Shown one piece after another: positions 63,823-64,000 of a DNA stretch of 64,000 bases. The notes under the pieces are model-generated. The model had not been told where the DNA came from and made no database searches. It saw only the letters and a list, made by a program, of their open reading frames with translations. Where the stretch lies: the NCBI GenBank assembly GCA_961205875.1, contig OY540810.1, forward strand, positions 10,850,001-10,914,000, read 5' to 3'. Source of the stretch: Sialis fuliginosa. Taxonomy: Eukaryota; Arthropoda; Insecta; Megaloptera; Sialidae. Made by a program: the position numbers and the translations under genes. Within the stretch, counting starts at the first letter, position 1. Each line of letters starts with the position of its first letter.

Positions 63823-64000
63823 CAGGGTGTTTTGGGAACCGAGTAATCGTTGCTAACTTACTCAACTTTGAATGTCAAATTTCAGGGATATATTGACATA
63901 TAATTATTTGAAGTTCTACTTCTTTAGGCGCACTGCGACACATTTTTACTAGGAATTGATAAACATTTACGCGTCATGATTGTCGGATGTGACGTTACAG
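63823..64000 (+). mobile_element. ACAGGGTGTTTTG end, truncated by the window
   Basis: 'TACAGGGTGTTTTGGGAACC' is a common form of insect transposon terminus, and the following mixed-composition sequence continues to the window edge. The partner end would lie beyond 64000. Confidence 0.4.

Noticed and set aside
1..64000. tRNA or rRNA genes
   Set aside because: I looked for GTTCGANNCC-type B boxes with a matching A box and for conserved rRNA phrases and saw none convincing. A covariance-model scan would be decisive.

Overview
This window looks like insect nuclear DNA, most likely from a lepidopteran, and it lies in a gene-poor, transposon-dominated region. The sequence is strongly AT-rich by eye. 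The six frames hold only short ORFs with no recognisable cellular protein, and I found no tRNA, rRNA, CRISPR array or bacterial-style operon. The lepidopteran call rests on dispersed repeats I associate with moths and butterflies: a GGAGGAGGTTCTCAAT-type repeat at 31.1 kb, GGGTTCCG-type repeats, and 'ACCCGCAACTTCG' repeats with (GACA)n tails. A short CCTAA tract also fits an insect. The order is an inference.

Almost everything that can be read is mobile DNA. Two broken Ty3/gypsy remnants are present: a short piece just upstream of the integrase at 2.9 kb, and a longer integrase with stops and a frameshift at 11.7-12.6 kb. Most of the rest is non-autonomous DNA transposons. Fold-back elements with exact flanking duplications include hAT-type elements with 8-bp duplications (12693-13000, 32135-33138, 34450-35404), piggyBac-like elements flanked by TTAA (25407-26701, 31482-31605, 44714-45199, probably 14624-14804 and 38804-39529), TA-flanked elements (19574-20474, 56277-57253, probably 58035-59055) and a TTA-flanked element (29347-29485). 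Several larger ones carry internal modules repeated in alternating orientation, so one strand could fold into multi-branched hairpins.

Dispersed repeat families recur and let one copy be used to read another. For orientation I name them A to M. Family C is a roughly 500-590 bp terminal-inverted-repeat element with nine copies or fragments. Family J is a 190-340 bp element with three copies. Family E is a repeat of about 850 bp present twice. Families B, D, F, G, H, I, K, L and M are other repeats. Three insertions can be dated relative to their hosts: 38804-39529 sits in a family C copy, 56277-57253 in a family L copy and 58035-59055 in a family M copy.

Between the repeats are patches with higher GC that look single-copy within this window (about 0.81-0.97, 17.9-18.3, 27.9-28.1, 39.8, 52.0-52.3, 55.0-55.3, 59.6, 61.0-61.2 and 62.6-63.0 kb). 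Some contain good transcription-factor-type sites: a perfect TGACGTCA, a TAAT-N3-ATTA homeodomain dimer site and a 14-bp TGATTGAT palindrome. They are the best candidates for conserved non-coding or regulatory DNA of a gene outside the window or of a long intron, but nothing here proves function.
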